A stretch of DNA of 64,000 nt. It comes from Apostichopus japonicus. Lineage: Eukaryota > Echinodermata > Holothuroidea > Aspidochirotida > Stichopodidae. The notes under the pieces were generated by a model, which worked only from the letters and a program-made list of their open reading frames with translations, ran no database searches and had not been told where the DNA came from. The stretch lies in assembly GCF_037975245.1 (NCBI RefSeq), contig NC_092569.1:32819668-32883667 (forward strand), in the 5' to 3' direction. The position numbers and the translations under genes are program-made. Positions 1 through 16,338 of the stretch are shown piece after piece (the stretch's first letter is position 1; each line of letters begins with the position of its first letter).

Positions 1-541
1 CCATTGAAGGAGCCTATTTTTTGAAGGTAAAAGTTAGAATCATCCACTTAATGAACTTTTAATTATCAGTGTGAAAAGATTTGTCCATTGAGTTGTTCAG
101 GGTCTTGTAAAGTACATTAGATCATTAGATGGTATGTGGTTCTGTACTTTTGGTCTTTCAAATGTCACTTTATGAACATTGGAACTTTTATCGGTGTATC
201 AATGTCGTTTCTATCAACTGCAAATCTAATTACAAAACACAAAATGGCAAGCGACAAGTTAAAAAAAGTATTACCTGTTTGCTTTGAATTAACAATGTTG
301 TGTTGACTGTGGTAACCGAGGGTAAGGAATACCACTGGAAATATCACAGGAACACAACATGTAAAGTACACAAGATGGAGAGTGTATTATTCTGTTTGTA
401 CCAACTTGAAGATAGCATGCAATACAACAATGAATTCAACTCGGTCATATAGGAATTCAACACTGTGACGGTGACCTACTGTGCAGTTTCAAAGAATCTC
501 TTATCAGATCTGAAGAGTTCTTTTAATCTTCTGTTTCGCAG

Positions 542-3104
542 TACGGCAAGAGAGTCCGCCTCTCTCAACAGAACCTAGTGGACTGCTCGTGGGCTTACGG
601 CAACAATGGGTGTGATGGAGGTGAGGAATGGAGAGCCTACGATTGGATAATGAAAAACGGAGGTCTCCAAGGAGAGGAGGAATACGGGGCGTACATTGGC
701 CAGGTAAGTCCTCTCTGAACTATCACACCATGGATACTTAACGCTGGCTGGCTAAAAGTACATGTCTCATAAAGTACAAGTTCAGATGGTGTGACAAGGA
801 GAGGAGGAATACGGGGCGTACATTGGCCAGGTAAGCCCTCTCTGAACTATCACACCATGGATACTTAACGCTGGCTGGTTAAAAGTACATGTCTCATAAA
901 GTACAAGTTCAGATGGTGTGACAAGGAGAGGAGGAATACGGGGCGTACATTGGCCAGGTAAGCCCTCTCTGAACTATCACACCATGGATACTTAACGCTG
1001 GCTGGTTAAAAGTACATGTCTCATAAAGTACAAGTTCAGATGGAGTGTCATTCCAGCTAACACACTGTTTTCACCACTCATAATTAGCACATTTTAAGCA
1101 ATAAAATTTTGCTCGTCGTTCGTTTGGCAACTTTAACACAAGTCTGGTCATCAACCGATCAGAAAGCTTCTTGGAGGTATTCTTAAGTCACGTCTCTTAA
1201 ACTGAGTTTAATCTTTTGGCGTCAGTAAAATTGTCTCCAAGTCTCCAAAATGGAATGATGCTGGACTGACGATACCTGTGATTGGTTTTCTAATTATTGA
1301 AGACAACATTGTAACCTAAATTAACATGATATTTCTTGTACGTCCTATCTTTAGAATGGTAAATGCCATTTCAACGAAAGTCTTGTGGTTGCTAAGATTA
1401 AGGACTATACCAATGTGACCTCTGGGAATCAGACAGAGCTGAAGATTGCCATAGCAACCAAAGGACCGGTAGCTGTTGGCATTGACGCCAGCCATCTCTC
1501 TTTTGCCTTTTATGCCGATGGTGTCTACTTCGAGAAGGACTGCGGTAAGTCTACCATGTACCCCATGATTCATATCTCTTGGATAGGAAGTTTGAATCAT
1601 TCTGACAAAGCTATGAAATTTTCTTCAATACCTGGCAGTTGGGACACTTTACCACTCCATACTGTCTCCCATGTCATGCTTCAAAGCATGTGTACTGACA
1701 GTATGAACAGTGGCGGAGCGTCCGTACAGTCAGGGGGGGGCGGATACCCACCCTGACGGACTCAAATGGACTGCTGGCACCCTTTTGAGCTTTTTACCAC
1801 TTTTTACTTATTCGCGATTATTGACTGTTTTATTGCGCTCTCATCTACCTATTGACATTTGTCACATTTTTGTTGGTGTAACTTTCTGACAAAATGCGCT
1901 AACGGCTATTTATTCCATGTTTATCTGCAAATAAGCAAGGCCCGGAAAGGGTCATTTCCGGCGATCTAGGGAGTATCTTTACTCAAAGTTATTCTGTACG
2001 CTCCGCGCCAACCTGTGGTGGCGCTCTGCTTAGATAGTGTCGGAAGCGCCCCTACAGACCATTCTCGCCCCCTCTGACCGATACCCCTAGCTCCGCCACG
2101 GAGTATGAACAGTTTGTAACCTTTAGCTGATGGAAACAGGATATTGAAACTGCTTATACTCCACAGTACAAATGCTCTAAAAGCATGATATGAAAGGACA
2201 TTATTTTAAAAATTGTCTCAAGTGGGTGTCGGGATTGGCAGATTAACACTTTTTTACAGTAGTAACTAATAGTTACAGATAACTCTTTTATGTCACAAAG
2301 TATAATAATGGAAACATTAAGGTGCTTTCAAGATGTTAAGATCTTTCTCTACAATTTATCATTTGTTGCAAAATGTTGTAATGATGACAACCGGTCTGAT
2401 GCAAGCATCGATAATCATTTTGATGAAAAATTCTTAAAAATGGTGACTTTCTGATGTGAATGTGATTCATCAGTTTGATGTTGAATTGACAAGATTTATT
2501 ATTTATAAGTGATGAATTAATCATCTTTCTGCAAATTGGTGTCACTTCATTAATATTCATTCATTACGTACACAATTTGAGGAGTTTGTCATTTTGATGC
2601 AAATTTTTACTGTATCAACTGAACAATTAACCATTTTGTTGACAATACTAAATATTTACAATTGAAACATCTTGACAGTTTGGGGGCATCTCAATGTTTC
2701 CATAGTTAATGCCTGGATGTTTGCAATGCTCTCAAATTTGTTGATTTCAGTGGATTAAAGAAAGCAGATTCCGTTTCCAACTCTTTGTTTGTTTCTAGTC
2801 GAGCAGAGCACCACCAGATGATGGGTAATTTAAAAATTAACAAAATATATTCCTAAATAATTAATTTTGGATTTTTGCTATTTCATTCAATGGTCTTGTC
2901 ATTTCCTTTCCTACAGGTAATACTCCAGATGACCTGGACCACGCTGTGCTGGCTGTTGGGTATGGGAACTACAAAGGTCAAGATTACTGGTTGGTCAAGA
3001 ACTCCTGGTCCACCTACTGGGGCAATGACGGCTATGTTCTCATGAGTCTTAAGGATAACAACTGTGGTGTAGCTACAGACGCAACATTCGTTGACCTCAA
3101 GTAG
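542..3104 (+). CDS. Papain-family (C1A) cysteine protease, C-terminal exons (partial)
   Basis: Three exons join in frame: 542-703, 1355-1544 and 2917-3104 (TAG at 3102-3104), each with AG acceptor and GTAAGT donor where expected. They encode about 180 residues of a papain-fold protease. Visible motifs are the LVDCS segment followed by GNNGCDGG (conserved disulfide region), the catalytic His in [11 protein letters not shown], and the catalytic Asn in KNSWSTYWG. The catalytic Cys motif and the propeptide must lie upstream of the window. The wording around [16 protein letters not shown] and YGAYIGQNGKCHFN fits the counting factor associated protein D / digestive cysteine protease group rather than classical cathepsin L, from memory of the family. 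Such enzymes hydrolyse proteins in lysosomes or after secretion. The gene converges on ARFRP1. Oddity: the 3' end of the first exon with its donor is tandemly triplicated. Family is certain, subgroup moderate. Confidence 0.9.
669..1049. repeat. 127-bp tandem repeat, three copies, spanning an exon end and splice donor
   Basis: Copies begin at 669, 796 and 923 and are nearly identical. Each contains the last 35 bases of the protease exon, the GTAAG donor and about 90 bases of intron. The first copy is the functional exon end; the next two place spare exon ends and donors inside the intron. The third copy diverges at its last few bases. Confidence 0.95.
1708..2101. mobile_element. Non-autonomous hAT-type element, 394 bp
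   Basis: The left end reads CAGTGGCGGAGC. The reverse complement of the right end reads CCGTGGCGGAGC, one mismatch in 12. It is flanked by a perfect 8-bp direct repeat AGTATGAA at 1700-1707 and 2102-2109. Short inverted ends starting CAGTGGCG and an 8-bp target duplication are the signature of hAT transposons. There is no transposase ORF, so it would need a transposase in trans. It lies in the last intron of the protease gene. Confidence 0.88.
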
Positions 3105-3190
3105 TCAATGACACAAAAAATATTGAATTAGTTCATTGATTGCTAGCTCTATGTTGAATACTACCATTCAAACATAATACAAGACATTTC

Positions 3191-3196
3191 ATTAAA
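3191..3196 (+). promoter_or_regulatory. Probable polyadenylation signal of the protease gene
   Basis: ATTAAA, the commonest variant of AATAAA, lies 87 bases after the stop codon, with a T-rich stretch following. No other close match lies between the stop and this point. Confidence 0.5.
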
Positions 3197-6100
3197 CTTT
3201 TGATACCGGTTTTTTTTAAGCTGTAAGGCCTGGTCTTTCCCTTTGCATTGTATACTACATGTTATTCAGTAGGTGGGTGAATTTTTTGGGGGAACCACTT
3301 CAATGAGAAGTAGCTTTCCAGTAAAAATACTCTGTGAATTTATATTTCGCTAAGTTTGGCTTCCCATAGGAAAATGAAACTGAGTGTATGATTAGAAGAC
3401 TATTCAGTAATGAAGTATTGAGTGTGTACAAATTGAAGAATTGTTAAATGGTCTATATGTATATTTGATAAACTGTTACTTTGTGTCTGTTTTGCACAAA
3501 GTTACCTGAAGCGACCACTTATTTTCTCCTCGTGAAATATTGTTAAGCTCTAAGCTTTGCCTGTTTTAGTTGGATTCATCAGCACACTCAGGAATATCTT
3601 GTACTTGTCTGTCTTCGTCGAGCTTGTAAGTTCATCAACCCAGTTGAAAATGTCTTAATCTGTTCCATTTTTGCAGTCTTCTAATACCTTTCTAAGTTTC
3701 TCATGAGGTTTCTTTCTGTATAAATTTTTGTAAACATTTTATATTTTTCACCACAAAAATCTAATCCAATACAAAGCAATAGTTTTATTTCACATGATGA
3801 AATTTTGTGTAGAAACCATTAAGTATGTGATTTGAGATTTCAATGTGATTAATACTACTATTGTCTGGATCTTGAAATATGAACAATCAAGGAGAATTAT
3901 TGCTTACTTATAGAAGGGTATTACTGCCAGTCCCCCCCCCCCCAAAAAAAAATAAGCCTCCTACAAAAAACATTTTTGAAATTATGAAGATTTTCAAAGT
4001 TACATCATTTAATCATATTTTGAGTAATACTCTGAGGGATTGGTTAACTTGATGATTTGAAAAAAACTGCTTTAATTGATATATTTCCTTTTAAAGGTCA
4101 TCAGTGTTATATGCTAGAATATATAATATATATATTATATATATAATATATAAATATCATATAATATGCTATAACGTCATTTAATGGTCACCCATGTTCC
4201 AAATTCAACAAGCCTTTCACTACCAAATTGTGCTTGTTTTCCTTACTGAGATATTTGACTGTCTAATTTAAAAAACTTTGCAATAATTGGAAGTAAGCTG
4301 GAGATTCAGATACACCATGAAAAAAAACTTTTCAAACAATTTGAGCATGTTAAAATTAACTGTTGACATAACTGATGATATGATTACCTGATGAAATTTT
4401 TTTTGAAAAAATAGTCTTTCATGTCTTAAAAATTTTGAGATTAAACTGCTGTAAGTCACCCCTTTAATAAAGTGTTTTTTCATTATATTTCTATTTTCAT
4501 CCTTTTTTTGATCAAGTAGATTATCTTCTGTGTCAAGAATGGACATTTGGATCCAATGATTGGAAGGGAGTAGGGCCTTACACTCCCCCCCCCTTTTTTT
4601 CAATCTCACACAAAAATTCAAAAGTAGTGGCGGGTATGGATCTGGGAAGGATGCTCCCAGACCTCCCTCCACAGAGAGTTGGCTCCTGGAACCACAAAGC
4701 CATGCCCCCCCCCCACTTGTATAAAATACTCACCCCAGCAAGGGATTCATAATCTTGCATTCTTTAATTCTGGATGAAAGAGCTTAAACGTGCTTGCAAG
4801 ATTTATCAAAATATTTCAAACAAGCTTGAAATTTGAGCATCATTTCAAAGATAAAGGATTTCTCTGAACATTCAAAGCATCAAATTTGAAAGCAGATGCA
4901 GTGGTTCATAGCTTCAAGAATCGTCCTGTGTGAGGGATCAACAATACTGACAACAACTTGACCATAGCTGGCTGTAGAAGATCACAAACACTGAAGTTTA
5001 GAACAAACGCTGACCAAGTGACCATTCCAAATGAGAGTGAAGGATAAAAAAAACACAATGTTTCCATTTTGTATGAACCATTTTTTATCCTCAAAAATTA
5101 CCATAAATTATTATAATGTGATTACTTGATGTGTATTTATATGAAATTCCAGATAATAGACAACTGAAAGTTATTTGGCAGTGTTCCTTTAACCATTGAC
5201 AAGTACCATGATAAAGTACATAGTATTAACATGCGTGGAAACCCTCTCCCAAAATGATAACAGTATGATCGTGATGGTACTTTCAGATCTATAAATTGTT
5301 GAAGACTATAACAACTTACCACAGTATTAACAACATGTGGTGTAACAACATGTGGTGTGACAAAATCTCTCCTGAAATGATAGCAATATGATTTCTATGG
5401 CAACAGCAAGTCATTTCTGGACGTGTGCAGGACAACACATTACATTTTAGGCCTACAGTTTGTACAGCACATCTTACATGATCTGAGTTTACCTCCTGAT
5501 GCTCTTGTTAGAAAACACTTTGGGACACTTAATCCATTTCCTACCATGTGTATACACTACAGATCTACCTTTGTGGATATAATTTAACTTGGTGCAAACT
5601 GTGAATTAATTAAAATGAATTTATTAAAGTGAATTAATTAACATGACTGAGTAAATACTCCTTTTTGAAGCAAACAGTCTTTTCCTAGTGTTTCATACGT
5701 TTGTCAATGTTATACTAACACACCACATTACAATGTATATACTGTAGGTCTTAAGCTTCACAACTTCATTTTCAATTATCAACTAAAAAGTCAAAGTCTT
5801 TTGAAATTTTGCAGCCTGTTGGTGTTTGTGAATGATTTTAAACACAAACATAGAAGGTGTCTGGGTAACAAGCAATGTTGAGGATTTGAAATTGAATTTC
5901 ATTTGATAATTTATTTACTCATCAACCTTCATTTGGTGGAAAAATAAAAGGAGAACATCTTTAGACTGATATATTCAACTCTGAGCACAACTACTTGATA
6001 GGTTTGCTAAAACATCTAGAAGTCCTGGTACACTTACGAATAACGAAAAAAAAAAATGAAATACGTCTACTCTCTCAACCCTAATCCAACCAGTTGGTTG

Positions 6101-6294
6101 TTTACACAAGGCATCACCGTCTAGGAACACTGTTTGCAATGCAGAATGATACAGCATTGACTTAGATTGTTTGGCCCTTCATAGGACTAGTGGCCACACC
6201 TCTGTGTCAAGCTACCTTAACATTGCTAATACCACCAGCTGGATAGAGTCCTGTTACTGTTTCATAGTGTTCTGTAACCTTGACCCTTCCCTAA
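3197..6294. other. Intergenic stretch without a recognised gene
   Basis: I see no convincing exon on either strand. The stretch holds C- and A-homopolymers (3932-3951, about 4584-4594), an AT-rich self-complementary tract near 4120-4160 and a doubled AACAACATGTGGTGT motif near 5328-5360. The last coding exon and 3' UTR of the minus-strand ARFRP1 gene may lie here, but I could not find them. Confidence 0.5.
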
Positions 6295-6514
6295 CTATCT
6301 ACATGGATGGAGTGAGACTCCATCTAGCTCATTCCGTGCATCTTCTAGACTATCTACATGGATGGAGTGAGACTCCATCTAGCTCATTCAGTGCATCTTA
6401 TAGTCTATCTACATGGATGGAGTGAGACTCCATCTAGCTCATTCCGTGCATCTTCTAGTCTATCTTCATGGATGGAGTGAGACTCCATCTAGCTCATTCC
6501 GTTCATCTTCTAGT
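6295..6514. repeat. 55-bp tandem repeat, four copies, each with a hairpin
   Basis: Copies start at 6295, 6350, 6405 and 6460 with only scattered substitutions. Every unit carries GATGGAGT-gag-ACTCCATC, a perfect 8-bp inverted repeat with a 3-base loop, so the array is a string of four potential hairpins. Confidence 0.93.
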
Positions 6515-6836
6515 CCGTCATGAATCAAACTCCTCTGCATTGCGGCAAGTCTTCTCAACCTTGGCTGAGTAGCCTACTTCTATTTGTTATAGTCAGATAT
6601 TGCACAATCTCTTTTGAGCTGATAATCCCCATCAGAGGGCCAGTGTTATACTTGTAACAACTGCAGCAGCCCCCACAGGCATCAACTAATCTCCTCTGAG
6701 CGTGGAGGCCTTCTGTAAACATTCCTCTGGACACACTGCACGACCCAGTTTATCCCATCATCGACCCCCTTCCTGTTATCAAAGAAAAAGTAAAAATAAA
6801 ACAAAACTGTTAGCGAACTGCTTATCCACTAAAGAG

Positions 6837-6923
6837 CCCTGCTCATTAACCTGTCTGTATTCTGTGCGTGTATTTGTTCCTTCTGTTACTGTTACTTGTC
6901 ATTCAGCCTCTGAAGAAGATCCT
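6837..6923 (+). repeat. Dispersed repeat, copy 1
   Basis: This matches 10852-10940 over about 87 bases, from CCCTGCTCATTAACCT to the shared 3' block TTCAGCCTCTGAAGAAGATCCT. The region between is less well conserved. The end sequence resembles the tail of a retroelement, but no coding part of such an element is present, so the class is unassigned. Confidence 0.65.
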
Positions 6924-7311
6924 GCTAAGATCAAAATGTCAGGTCAACTTACTTTTACATATGTTATTAAAGTACATAGCAAACGAGACAATATATAAAC
7001 TTGCTGTATTACCACGTGAAAACTTCTACTTATGGTTGCTAAGCTGCAGATGGCACAGAGTGAAAAATATGGGTGAAAATTAAGAGTACTGGCCTGTTCT
7101 GAAGGAAAACCACAAACAATGATGTTAATTTACAAATTATTACCAAATCGAGCAAAGATGCAAGTTCTACAATTTAGTCAGGTCAAATTTCATTTACGAT
7201 CAAACCACTTTGTGACTATCCCTGCATTTGCCTGAAGATAAGAAGGTCTCTATAATCTCTGATCCAAGAAGGGTGGGTGGGGGAGGGGAAGAATAATGAA
7301 AGAAAACTTAC

Positions 7312-10300
7312 CCTGTTAACCCTGAAGAGGCTTGGATATGGCAATCTCTCTTGCCAATTAGAGAGGATGACTTATTAAACTCTTTCTTGATATCAGAAAC
7401 AGATAAGCAACCCTAGATACAGAGAAGAGGGAATAAAATGGTAGTCAAAAACAAGGGAGCAGATAGTATCCCTTAGTTAAATGTCATTCTGAAAACAGAT
7501 AAGATACACAATTGACTTTATAGCCAGGCCCATAGCCAAGTTTGTGCCATGAGGGGGGGTGGGGGCGCTTGCAGCCCAATTGTGCCAGCACCACGTGAGA
7601 AAAAAATTCCACAAGTTGCTGAACAGGAATATTGTGTCCCACTCCACTAAAATTTTTGGTGACCCTTTTCCCCCTCCCCCGAATCAGAATTCTTGTTTAC
7701 AGGCCTGAGAATGAAAAAGAATGGATATCTGAACTTGGATCAATTGATGCAAACCTAATGACAAAACATTTTCTGTGTTTAGGTATATGAAAACCATTTT
7801 ATGAATTGTCATATTGACGTTCACTTGGCTGTACCAGACTCACATTCACCAAACAAATATATAACAACAAATCCTGATGACACAGACACATACATGCACA
7901 AGCTACAAAGCGATTAAATTACGTTAGGTGGCACTGCCTGTAGTCATCACTTAACACTGAGGAGATACTAAAGAGAGATGTACACCCAATTTAAATTGGA
8001 AATTTCAAATCAGTAATTGAATATGCAATTTTTGCTCTCACTGGTATATTCTGGTAATAGCCTCTACCATCCCTAGACCCCAATCCTGCCCATATGCACA
8101 GACCAAGTCACTGCCCTGAGCTAAGATACAGTATGAATCCCTTGAAGCTAAGTTTTTCATCATATGGACATGATCTCTGCCTTCTAAACATATGCATAAT
8201 ATCTTGATAGATAAAAACAACCATTGGCAGCAAGCTTAAATACAAAATGATAATCACATTCCTCAAAAAAAAATGGGCAAAAATGTCTTAAACCTCGCAC
8301 CCCGACTAAAAGAACTCATAGATAGGTATTACTTGAACTAGCATACATTACTTGAATATGTATAAGACTTAGCCAAATACAACACTCCAATGAGGGGGTA
8401 GTTTTGGAACAAACAAACATAAAATGATAAGACTGAAGTAAAGTTGTCTCCAATATCTGCCTACCTCCAGGTCTTGTTTGTTTCCCAACACAAGAACGGG
8501 AACACTATACAAGGCTTCCGACTTCAGCATCTCCTCTGAAGAAATGAAAACCACCGAACAAGAAATGTAGACTTTAAAAGTGTGCCGTGTAATAGTATTA
8601 CACCAACAATAATTCAGCTAAATGACATCGATATTACGAGAAACTGGGTCAAATCAAATATGACCTCTACTCAGAAGGACATAACATACCCGCTGCATTT
8701 TCTCTTTGTATTCTAGGAGACTGTGGTTACTTGAAAAGTTACACCTCTAGTTTGTAGAAGAACTCAAATTTCTTTATATATATTTTTTACTGACGGTGAC
8801 ATTTTGTACACTAACACCTTTAATACAGTTAGAAGCTACAGGTCAATTCTTCTTCTCATTGAGATGTCTTTATCATGTAATTAACATCCAATGACTAAAC
8901 ATCATGTTAAACTACACAGAATGTAGTAAGGAACTTAAGCTATGCAAACTGTGGAAGTACGTATTTGCAATATACATGAACTATCGTTTAATACATATGA
9001 CATGAAATACTTGTTCTATTCTACCTTGCCCTTCTGTACCCTGAGTACTCTGCAGAGTGATATGTGCCAACTATTAATCCTTCATTATTATAACTATTAT
9101 TATTATTATTACTGCTGATGTTACTTGAGGTGCATGTTTTGACAATTTTCAGATTTGTAGGATATATATTCATAAGGCTGTTAAAATCTCAGCTTTCACA
9201 AGTGTTTGTGGTGAGACAAACTGAGCGAAGTAGTATTCACTGAAGTTTGGCGCAATCAAAGTAAGGAAGTGTCAGGTCTACTCTCTTGTGCTTCAATTTA
9301 CGGTCCCTTTGACAACTTTTAAATCGACAGCATCGTCAATGATCTATTTTAAGTCATTGAAACCTACCAAAGGCCAACCTGGACTCCTCTAATCTGTCAG
9401 GATCAGACGAATCAATCACATATATCACTGCATGGGACTCAGCATAGTACTGTAGTAAAAATGAACATGTGAAAATAAGATCACATATATCACTGCATGG
9501 GACTCAGCATAGTACTGTGGGAAAAGTCAACATGTGAAAATAAGATCACATATATCACTGCATGGGACTCAGCATAGTACTACATAGGAAAAGTCAACAT
9601 GTGAAAATAAGAACCTAATATCACTGAATGGGACTCAGCATAGTACTGTAGGAGAAATGAACATGTAAAAATAAGAACCTAATATTATTGCATTGGACTC
9701 AGCATAGTACTGTACATAGGAGAAATGGACATGTGAAAATAAGAACCTAATGTCACTGCATGGGACTCAGCATAGTACTGTAGGAAAAGTCAAATAAGAT
9801 CCTAATATTTACATGGATGGGAAATGAAAAGGTCAAACGCTTTTAGCTTTGTTCTGCAAATCTTGAAAGATTAGCTATAATATTTACATCACTATCTTAG
9901 CAAACTTTGTGACATGCAAGTATGGTATTAGACGTGAATTAACATAGATACAGTACATTATGTGTGACCCACAGATATAATTTCTGGACTGACCCTAAAT
10001 ACTTAATACTTTTTGCTTACAGTTTCGAAAGTACATTTCTGATTGTACAAATTATGTCCAGGTATTGATGAGTGCTACTGTAACATTGACCATGAAATGT
10101 CTCAGTTTTTGTGGAAATGCTGAGCTGTGCTCTGGTTTTTTCTCTCCTGTTTTTGCATTTTTTCATTGTTCTTATTACATAATTATTTATAAAGCCTTGT
10201 ATTTATGTATGCATTTGTGTGGATAATTAATTCAACCTCAAACTTCAAGTGGCAAATAAAAGCTGACTACACTAGCTATGAGCAAGAATGACCATTGTTT

Positions 10301-12143
10301 GATTTCTATCACCTTAATATTATTATTATAATAATATTATAATATATTATAATAATATATTAATATAATAATATTATTACAAGTTTATATACCACAATCT
10401 CACAGCCTCCCCCCATATCCAGTGACTGTTCACAGTGTGTCTAACTGCCTGCTACTCTAAATTAGTGACTGGATTTGGATAGTCTAGTATTAAGACCCAC
10501 CCCTCTCCCCCCCTCTCCCCTCAAAAAAAGAAATATACACAAATTGGAATTTAATTGAAACAAGACCTGTGCTGAATATTAAGCGAGTCGGCTAAAAATT
10601 AAAGCTGCATAACTATGAACAACATTTTGAATTAACCAAGCACAGATCAAATTTTAACTGAATCTCATTTTGTCAACAAATGACTTGGCTGATAAGTGGT
10701 TACTGTACTTCCACTACTGTGGGGTTTCATTAACCAGCAATGGTACAACTGACCTCCCCTATCGACATCTAGCTACCTTTGATTTATTTAATATTCACTT
10801 CTCTCCATTCCTTGTGTACTAATCCTCTTACATCAATCTCTTTTGTGTTCACCCTGCTCATTAACCTAACTTTATTATGTGCTTGTATGTTGTCCATTGT
10901 AGTTTCTGTTACTTGTAATTCAGCCTCTGAAGAAGATCCTTTAATTTACTTAGTTTTTCCGGGGCAGACAGAATACTGCCATGGTTTTACTGTACACCTA
11001 CCTTGTCCCACAATGATTGTAGTTCCTCTTGTCCTCCCAAATCCCAGAAGACTAATCGTACAGATCCAATTTCTACTTTTCCCACTGTAATAAGATTCAA
11101 GAAGGTATAGTATTGACCAGTGAGATAAATAACACATCTATAGGTTAACATACATAAGTCTGTACACATTACCTCCTTTTATGGTTTGAAATGCCCCTTT
11201 CTATTCACCAGACTCGACATGAAAGTAAAATGTCTCTGTAGAATAGGGGAGAGGGGGTTATGAAGGCAAATAGGGGTTGGGGAGGTGGGGGGGGGGAGTA
11301 AATGCATCCCATGTCCAACTCCACATCAACAACTTTAAGAATTAATATTAGCCTATTGGCTCATTTCATGTACCATTTAATCAAATATTCCCTCATAAAT
11401 TCTCTGCCCCTTCCGAATAGTATTCATGCCTTCCACGTTACCATACCTCTCTTATATACCGTATTCAGAGCTGATCTCCGTTTGGACTACAGTATTCGTA
11501 CTATTTAAACTATTGTAGTGGTATCGTTCTAATTGGTCTGCTATGAAACACAAACATATTGTACGTACCAACTGACTCTGACAAATGGAATACTGCTCTT
11601 ACAGTACATAGTACTAGTATACACTGCATATGATTTCATGCATCTTAAATACTTGATCACTTACTGTTTAAGCCTACAGTTGTGGTTATCTTGTCAAATG
11701 GCATCCCTTTATAGTCTGGATTGAACGTTATTTGGGTCTTCTCGAGGAATGTCTGAAATGGCACCGGTACAAAAAACAGTTCTTCATTCAGAATCTCAGC
11801 TTCATGGACTTCAATAAAATATTAAACAGAGACTGGAAATCCACTACAAATCATACAATGGTTTTCATCAGTACCCCACCTCCAACCACAGCCAAATTTC
11901 AACATGGTATTAAATATGGCTGTTTTTTTTTTCCTTTTTCCTTGTTTTGCTGTTTTATTTCCACTGGTACTTTTCTTGAAATCAAATTCTAGACAAACTG
12001 TCAACCCAATTATTGGTCCAATCATATTCATAATTTTGTGTTTTACTCACCGTTTTGCCAGCATTGTCTAATCCAATGATTAAGACAAAGAATTCATCCT
12101 TTCTGAACAGATACTTCCACAGTCCATAGAGAAGAGAAAACAT
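7312..12143 (-). CDS. ARFRP1: ARFRP1, ADP-ribosylation factor-related small GTPase (last exon not found)
   Basis: Six minus-strand exons join in frame: 12143-12051, 11752-11665, 11084-11002, 9449-9368, 8535-8465 and 7412-7312, all with GT..AG borders, giving 172 residues. Motifs: P-loop GLDNAGKT (residues 24-31), the TTTVGLN switch I region, WDLGGQEE (switch II) and NKQD (G4). EELQSLWDKYYAE and the start MFSLLYGLWKYLF, with no Gly2 for myristoylation, mark it as ARFRP1 rather than ARF or ARL1. ARFRP1 is a Golgi GTPase that recruits ARL1 and golgins at the trans-Golgi. The family is about 200 residues, so roughly 28 C-terminal residues are missing; the exon at 7412-7312 ends with a GTAAGT donor, so a final exon must lie downstream (lower coordinates), where I could not identify it. 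Start chosen at 12143 by homology; an in-frame ATG ten codons upstream is less likely. Confidence 0.92.
9415..9800. repeat. About 65-bp tandem array, six copies, duplicating an ARFRP1 splice acceptor
   Basis: Copies begin near 9415, 9480, 9545, 9611, 9676 and 9745. The first overlaps the 5' half of the ARFRP1 exon at 9449-9368. Each copy repeats the exon start (read on the minus strand as TACTATGCTGAGTCC) with a version of the CAG acceptor before it. The outer copies are more divergent. Confidence 0.93.
10315..10382. repeat. AT-only simple repeat
   Basis: An ATT/AAT-rich, highly self-complementary tract in an ARFRP1 intron, without other features. Confidence 0.85.
10852..10940 (+). repeat. 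Dispersed repeat, copy 2
   Basis: Partner of 6837-6923 in the same orientation. It shares the CCCTGCTCATTAACCT start and the TTCAGCCTCTGAAGAAGATCCT end. It lies in an intron of ARFRP1, just beyond the exon at 11084-11002. Confidence 0.65.
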
Positions 12144-15179
<3,036 letters not shown>

Positions 15180-16338
15180 ACATACTACTTCTACTTTTAC
15201 CGGCCATTTCAAAGTGTGACAAAGCCTCCTAGTGTTGTTATTGTCATTTTTCATCAACTTAGAATAAAGCAAGAGAGGTTAAGTTAGGTGTTTCTGTTTT
15301 TGGAAAAATTAATAAAGCAGGAAGTCTAAAAATACTAAGTCATTGAGAGCCCCATCAATCAGAGGAGAAAAAACGCATTTAGCAACCACAAATATTCTAC
15401 TACAGTGCTTGAAAAATTCAGCTAAAGCTATGTGTGCTACAATACAGTCACAACAAACTACTCAATTCAATAACAAACATTTGAAGTAAAAAAAGGGTTT
15501 TAAAGCCCTAATATTTATTCTGTTACTAACCTTCTGTCGTTTTTTCTGTTTGTAATATTGTGAATTTGATAACTATAAAATATTGACATTAAATATATAG
15601 TGCATTTTGCAACAATGTTCTAAATATGAGATAATATTGAATCATTAAGGTAAGAAAACAACTTGAAGCTCTTCTTTCAGTTTTTCACATATATTTGCAT
15701 TTGAAAAACATTTGTCTAAATGGATGAGTGAACATAAGTAGTGATGCCTGCATTCACAGGATTAGAAGGTGTGTCAAACCTTCAAAACACTCGATGAGTT
15801 TATCTTTAAAATAATCATTTTGTGAAGTAATATTCATCTTCTTACTTTATGTCTCAACCCATTATCCCCTCCCCCCTCAAAAAACCCCCCAGCTCCTTCC
15901 TACCCACAACAACATTGGGCTTAGCCTTGTCATTAATTAATAGCATCAGTATAAGTTAACATGATATCATGCTAATTATTTACTTTCTCTCATATTTGGG
16001 AAAGGTTGTGTGTTTGGGAGGGGGGGGGGGGGCTAGGTTGCCATGTTCCTCATCATGCAATCATTTTATTCAGGAACCCATGGTTGTTTGATCATGATTT
16101 CTGAAACAAATCCCATCAAATGGGATTAGCAAAAAGTACAAAGATGAGAATACTGGGAATTATAGGATTATAGGATTATTACAGCCACATAAATAATAAA
16201 AAGTAACATTTATAAAATGAGGTCTTTAATTAATTAAAAGGACATTTTTGGAAACATTTGTAGGAAATTTCGAAGTCGGCAAACAAACTGTTTAAAATGC
16301 ATAGCTGGTGGTTTTCGACATTCTCTAATCCTTTCAAT

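Noticed and set aside
165..371. 68-codon minus-strand ORF, and other short ORFs before the first protease exon
   Set aside because: Located in an intron of the protease gene, with no domain, splice or repeat support.
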